A DNA stretch of 15,597 nucleotides. It comes from an archaeon. Lineage in GTDB: Archaea > EX4484-52 > B79-G9. A program made the position numbers and the translations under genes. Shown piece after piece: positions 11,702-15,597 of this stretch. Under the pieces are notes generated by a model. The model was given only the letters and a program-made list of their open reading frames with translations, was not told where the DNA came from and made no database searches. Each line of letters starts with the position of its first letter. Position 1 is the stretch's first letter. Location of the stretch: positions 1 to 15,597 of the forward strand of contig JAUVEX010000009.1 of the NCBI GenBank assembly GCA_030594585.1, given 5' to 3'.

Positions 11702-14700
11702 GTGCAGTCAGCAAATATAACTGTGGATGCAAACATTTCAGCAGGCACAACAGGGAATCTTCTAGATATAACCGCAAACGCAAGCCACATAATACTGGGC
11801 GAAGTCAATGCAACAACAGGATTTGCGAATTACACAATATATAATTCAACAGGAAGCATTGCTTTTGGACCAAACCTGCCTATGTCTTTTAACGGGACTG
11901 ACTGGATAAACACAAGTATTGATATAAGCGGACTTCCTCTGGGTGACTATTATGTGAAAGTCAATGCCACATACACGACAACTTCTGAGTGGAACTGGTC
12001 TGTGGCAACAAAATACTTTGCAGTTGGTGCAATCACAAAAACAAGAAACAATGAAAATTACCAGAATGCATCAACAACCGTATTGAACTATACAAGCATG
12101 CATGGAACAGAGACTGTAGATGATACAAAAGGGAATATATCATACGGGGTAATTGGCCAGGCAATTTCAGGCAGCCTTCCATGGGACGGGAATTTCTGGA
12201 CCGATATTATTGATTTTTCAGCGCTCGGAATCAACAGTTACACACTTCAGATAAATGCAACCCATTACAATCTGCTCAACAGCACAAATTACCCGTTTTC
12301 AATATCTAATTACAGCGGATTTGTTGAAGATGCCTTTGCTGTTGCATCAAACAATGACCTTGATGCCGTACAGGTTACATTGACACAGTCAGGCAATGCA
12401 GTTGCGACAACAGGCTCAAGCGGATTTTATTCAATGAAGATAATGCACTTCGGCGCACTTACACCAACAATGCAGGCAATAAAGACAGGTTTTGTGGCTA
12501 ACACAACAAACGATTATTCAAATATATTGCTTTCAGGGAACTCAACTTTAAACGGGACTATAACAGAGTTTGGTGAAGGCCCGCTTTCAGGCGCAATCGT
12601 TTCTGTTTATGACAATATGACAGATGTGTTGATGTATCAAACAACAACAGATGCAATAGGAGTTTATTCAATTACTGTGCGCGGGGATAAGGCATATTAT
12701 ATAAACTATACTGCTGCAGGCTTTCCCGGAAAGTCAGAAAACAATTCCGGTTCAGGGTTTGTCGGGACAAACACAGTAGATGTCAGCCTTGTGGCAGATG
12801 GGTTCGCATATTATAATATAACTATCAGGGATTCTGCAAACACAAGACCTATACCCAATGCCACAGTAACACTTTACATAACAGAATATGAGAACACAAA
12901 AACAACAGATGCAAACGGAAACGCAATAATAAAGGTTCAAGGATCGGGTATTTTCGATTCGGTCAACTACTACGCCAACATAACGCATCCAGACTATGAA
13001 AACAAATATGAAATTGAATTTGGGGAAGACATCAATAACGGAGAGACAAAAACAAAGAGCTTTACACTTTCAGGCGCGACATATTTTACAGGATATGTAA
13101 TTGATGAATACAATAACAATGCAGTTGCAGGCGTGGGGGTCAATCTTACAAGTGTTGACGGCAGCTCACTTTTAGGTTATGGGGGGTATTATTACAACGC
13201 CACAACAAATTCTGCCGGGTGGTTCAGGATTGACATGCCTACAAGCATACTTAACTTAGATTCTGCGCTTAATTTTACGCTTTCAGGGTATTCTCTAAAA
13301 AACATCCCGGTTTACGGGAACACAAGCCAGAGCTGGACTGGTGATGACAAAGTCACGCTTCGCGGAACTTCCAAAGTTGAAGGCAAAGTGGTTGACGGCC
13401 AGAATACAAACTATGAGGTGTCTGGAGCGTTTGCCGGCATATATATTGGCGGCTCGGAAGAATACACGGTATATACAAACGATACTGGAGAATTCCTTCT
13501 GTATGTTGACGGGGATGCAAACTATACCTTGTCAATAACCGGTTCTGGCTATTATGGTTTCAGCAATGTAACTCTACAAAACAGTTCAATGGATTACGGT
13601 GTGATAAACCTTACCGGAACGGGAATCATTCAGGGAAATGTCTATGACGCATACAACAACTCAATAAAACTTGCGGGCGCAAATGTCACGGTTTCAGGCG
13701 GTTCTGGCGAGCCAGAATATTTTGTTACAACAAATTCAAATGGGGATTATTCCCTGAGTGCGAGGTCTTATCTTTGGTACACTATTGATGCGGACAAGGA
13801 AGGATATATATCCAAAACAGGAACTGCTTATTTGTCTGCGGGTGAAGTAGAAACTCGAAATGTTGGTTTTTTTGGAGGACATATGATTTATGGTTATTTG
13901 TCTGATTCAGTAAATGACCAATCCATTAAATCTGCCACAATTACAATTCACGACACAACAAATAACGGAAGTTATGCAGCACAGACAAATTCCTTTGGCT
14001 CTTTTGGGTATGTATATATACCATCCACTGCGAATTATAGCATATCCTTTGAAAAAGACGGATATATTCCAAAATCAGGATGTATCGGGGGGCCGTGCGG
14101 ACCCAAAGAGGGATCTTCATCATTTACAAGAAACCTTACAGGAGCAACCCACATAGAAGGCACCGTAATGGATGAATACAACCAAATTCTTCTTGATGGT
14201 GTCCAGGTGTCGTTCAGGGACCTGGCAGAAACAAAAACATACACAACCACTACCGATTCAAATGGACTATACGCAATTGATGTTGGGTTTGACGCGAATT
14301 ATAAAATAACCTATTCGAAAAGCGGGTATAATACTCTTGAAGATACATTTTATGGTGGGGGATATCCTTATGATTTTGAAAATCTTGGAAACAATGACCT
14401 GGTTGGAAAAAATACCTATCTTAGGGGGTCGTCAATCGTAAATATTACTGTTTTGGATAATTTTACACAGACCCCTGTTATTGGTGCATCAGTCACCATC
14501 AAGCCTGAAAGCGGAACTTCGTATTCTTCAAACGCGGACATATACGGAAATTCAATAATCTATATTGACGGAGCTCTTGGAACATACGGTATCGAGATAG
14601 CATCATACGGTTATCCGCTAAAGACAATCACAGGCCTTGCATGGAACCAGATAAGGACGGAAGATTTAAGCGCAACTGTAAAAGTCAGGGCATCAGACAT

Positions 14701-15597
14701 AATAGCATATGGGGCATACAAAAACCTTACAGGCGCATCTGTTACATTATTCTATAATTATTTGACCACAAGCTTCAACTACACCCTAAATGAAACCATT
14801 GTAGGCATTAAGGCAGGCTGTGATGGCGTCCAGAGAGACAACATGACAATAGAGCTTACAGGAACAAATGTCTCGTATTATGACCAAAAACAATTAATTT
14901 CAGGTTCTGATACAGCCACATTCAACAAAGTGCCTGTAGGAGGCTACAATATAACTCTGAACAACACAGAATACGGCTGCGGCTTTGATGTGCAAAGTGT
15001 TGCAATACCTGTAGGGGGTACAACATATAATTTTACCTATGACCTTAACAGGACAGAAGCGCGATTCAGCGTTGAAAATCCACAAGGGAGTGATATTTTT
15101 GGCTCACTAATTACATTAAGCACCGATTCATCTATGAACTGCACAACTGACATTACAGGCACATGCACTATTGATTTTGTGCCGCAAGGAACAAAATTAT
15201 TTGATATAACCCACCAGAATTACAATAGCGAAACAATCACAAAATCAATAAGTTCCGGGATGCTTAATGACTTTACAGCAGCGCCTGTTGTTCTTAAGCC
15301 ATATCCCGGAAACATCACAGTACTTGTCCGCAACACAACACTTGAAGGAATTAAGGATGTGAATGTTACAATATCAAATGAAACCGATACAGCAAGTATG
15401 TTATCGGACGCAAACGGATACGCTAATTTTACAGGCATGGTTTCGTTCCAGAACATAACTGTGAACGGAACTGCTGTCGGTTATGGAATAGACAACGACA
15501 ACAATGTTTATGCATCCCCCAACACAACAATTTCAAGAACAATAACATTAAACCCCACAAAACTCATCATAAATGTCCGCAACATAACAGATGCAAT
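11627..15597 (+). CDS. Giant secreted repeat protein, probable cell-surface adhesin/S-layer-associated fibre (3' end outside window)
   Basis: One frame is open from the ATG at 11627 to the end of the window: 1323 complete codons with no stop. Residues 1-25 form a Sec signal peptide (MTRQNL, a hydrophobic core, likely cleavage after VFA). Residues 26-135 look like an Ig-type domain and 136-227 like another beta-rich region. From about 228 onward come some twelve units of 80-100 residues. Many follow the pattern G-x-V-x-D, then GA-x-V, then TT-x-x-(N)G-x-Y, then Y-x-x-x-x-x-x-GY of carboxypeptidase-regulatory-like (CnaB/prealbumin-like) folds. The mature chain is rich in Asn, Thr, Gly and Tyr, with about 60 N-x-S/T sequons. 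The membrane anchor or sorting signal, if any, must lie beyond the window. The start overlaps the HTH stop. Surface location is inferred from signal peptide and composition; the ligand is unknown. Confidence 0.93.
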   Translation, partial: MTRQNLFGLCMFLTVFALFMNPVFAVQSANITVDANISAGTTGNLLDITANASHIILGEVNATTGFANYTIYNSTGSIAFGPNLPMSFNGTDWINTSIDISGLPLGDYYVKVNATYTTTSEWNWSVATKYFAVGAITKTRNNENYQNASTTVLNYTSMHGTETVDDTKGNISYGVIGQAISGSLPWDGNFWTDIIDFSALGINSYTLQINATHYNLLNSTNYPFSISNYSGFVEDAFAVASNNDLDAVQVTLTQSGNAVATTGSSGFYSMKIMHFGALTPTMQAIKTGFVANTTNDYSNILLSGNSTLNGTITEFGEGPLSGAIVSVYDNMTDVLMYQTTTDAIGVYSITVRGDKAYYINYTAAGFPGKSENNSGSGFVGTNTVDVSLVADGFAYYNITIRDSANTRPIPNATVTLYITEYENTKTTDANGNAIIKVQGSGIFDSVNYYANITHPDYENKYEIEFGEDINNGETKTKSFTLSGATYFTGYVIDEYNNNAVAGVGVNLTSVDGSSLLGYGGYYYNATTNSAGWFRIDMPTSILNLDSALNFTLSGYSLKNIPVYGNTSQSWTGDDKVTLRGTSKVEGKVVDGQNTNYEVSGAFAGIYIGGSEEYTVYTNDTGEFLLYVDGDANYTLSITGSGYYGFSNVTLQNSSMDYGVINLTGTGIIQGNVYDAYNNSIKLAGANVTVSGGSGEPEYFVTTNSNGDYSLSARSYLWYTIDADKEGYISKTGTAYLSAGEVETRNVGFFGGHMIYGYLSDSVNDQSIKSATITIHDTTNNGSYAAQTNSFGSFGYVYIPSTANYSISFEKDGYIPKSGCIGGPCGPKEGSSSFTRNLTGATHIEGTVMDEYNQILLDGVQVSFRDLAETKTYTTTTDSNGLYAIDVGFDANYKITYSKSGYNTLEDTFYGGGYPYDFENLGNNDLVGKNTYLRGSSIVNITVLDNFTQTPVIGASVTIKPESGTSYSSNADIYGNSIIYIDGALGTYGIEIASYGYPLKTITGLAWNQIRTEDLSATVKVRASDIIAYGAYKNLTGASVTLFYNYLTTSFNYTLNETIVGIKAGCDGVQRDNMTIELTGTNVSYYDQKQLISGSDTATFNKVPVGGYNITLNNTEYGCGFDVQSVAIPVGGTTYNFTYDLNRTEARFSVENPQGSDIFGSLITLSTDSSMNCTTDITGTCTIDFVPQGTKLFDITHQNYNSETITKSISSGMLNDFTAAPVVLKPYPGNITVLVRNTTLEGIKDVNVTISNETDTASMLSDANGYANFTGMVSFQNITVNGTAVGYGIDNDNNVYASPNTTISRTITLNPTKLIINVRNITDA
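12308..15556 (+). repeat. Array of about 12 diverged carboxypeptidase-regulatory-like protein repeats
   Basis: Approximate unit starts in residues of the giant protein: 228, 304, 392, 485, 581, 664, 751, 840, 935, 1023 (long, possibly two units to 1144), 1145 and 1227; a further one begins at 1311. Best-matching units are 664-750 and 840-934, with V-x-D-x-Y-N near the start, TTN/TDSNG-x-Y in the middle and EGY or SGY late. Units are diverged, with no long DNA-level identity seen by eye, so the array looks old and not like recent slippage. Boundaries are by eye. Confidence 0.72.

Noticed and set aside
12752..15456. Several 60-80-codon frames in other readings within the giant gene
   Set aside because: They are scattered, lack ribosome binding sites and lie inside one continuous 1323-codon frame with a signal peptide and protein repeats.
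1..15597. tRNA, rRNA, CRISPR array, insertion sequence or C/D-box RNA
   Set aside because: I looked for cloverleaf-like blocks, regularly spaced identical repeats, transposase motifs and paired RTGATGA/CTGA boxes in the intergenic gaps and found none that hold.

Overview
The window is archaeal. It encodes a proteasome-activating nucleotidase (PAN), an eRF1-type release factor (aRF1) and an eIF5B-type initiation factor (aIF5B). Promoters look like BRE/TATA elements about 26 bp upstream of the predicted start of transcription, and several genes appear to be leaderless. The DNA is AT-rich and gene-dense, and two convergent gene pairs overlap at their 3' ends. The sequence alone does not fix the phylum. 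The small conserved genes followed by a giant, sequon-rich secreted protein would suit an uncultivated lineage (DPANN or Altiarchaeota-like), but that is inference.

Layout. Positions 1-1278 hold the 3' end of a TrkH-type K+ transporter and a single-unit TrkA regulator, then PAN at 1354-2496. Positions 2477-3319 (minus) carry two paralogous four-helix membrane proteins in tandem. A TatD-family hydrolase (3380-4141, plus) converges on a Nudix hydrolase (4107-4700, minus). Positions 4729-7279 (minus) carry, in order of transcription, a HAD-IIA phosphatase, aRF1 and a NYN-domain putative RNase; aRF1 and NYN are 21 bp apart and probably form an operon.

Positions 7395-8916 (plus) hold a two-gene unit of unrecognised proteins with its own promoter, closed by a hairpin terminator that appears to work in both directions. 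Facing it is a small three-helix membrane protein (8980-9258, minus) with an unusually long leader and strong Shine-Dalgarno. aIF5B follows at 9443-11218.

The last third, 11219-15597, is the accessory part. A perfect 22-bp dyad abuts a strong BRE/TATA. A 91-aa winged-helix protein follows, and its stop overlaps (ATGA) the start of an open frame of at least 1323 codons that runs off the window. That protein has a signal peptide, two N-terminal beta-rich regions, about a dozen 80-100-residue carboxypeptidase-regulatory-like repeats and about 60 N-glycosylation sequons, so it is probably a cell-surface adhesin or S-layer-associated fibre. The regulator, operator-like dyad and coupled giant surface protein form the most interesting unit in the window.
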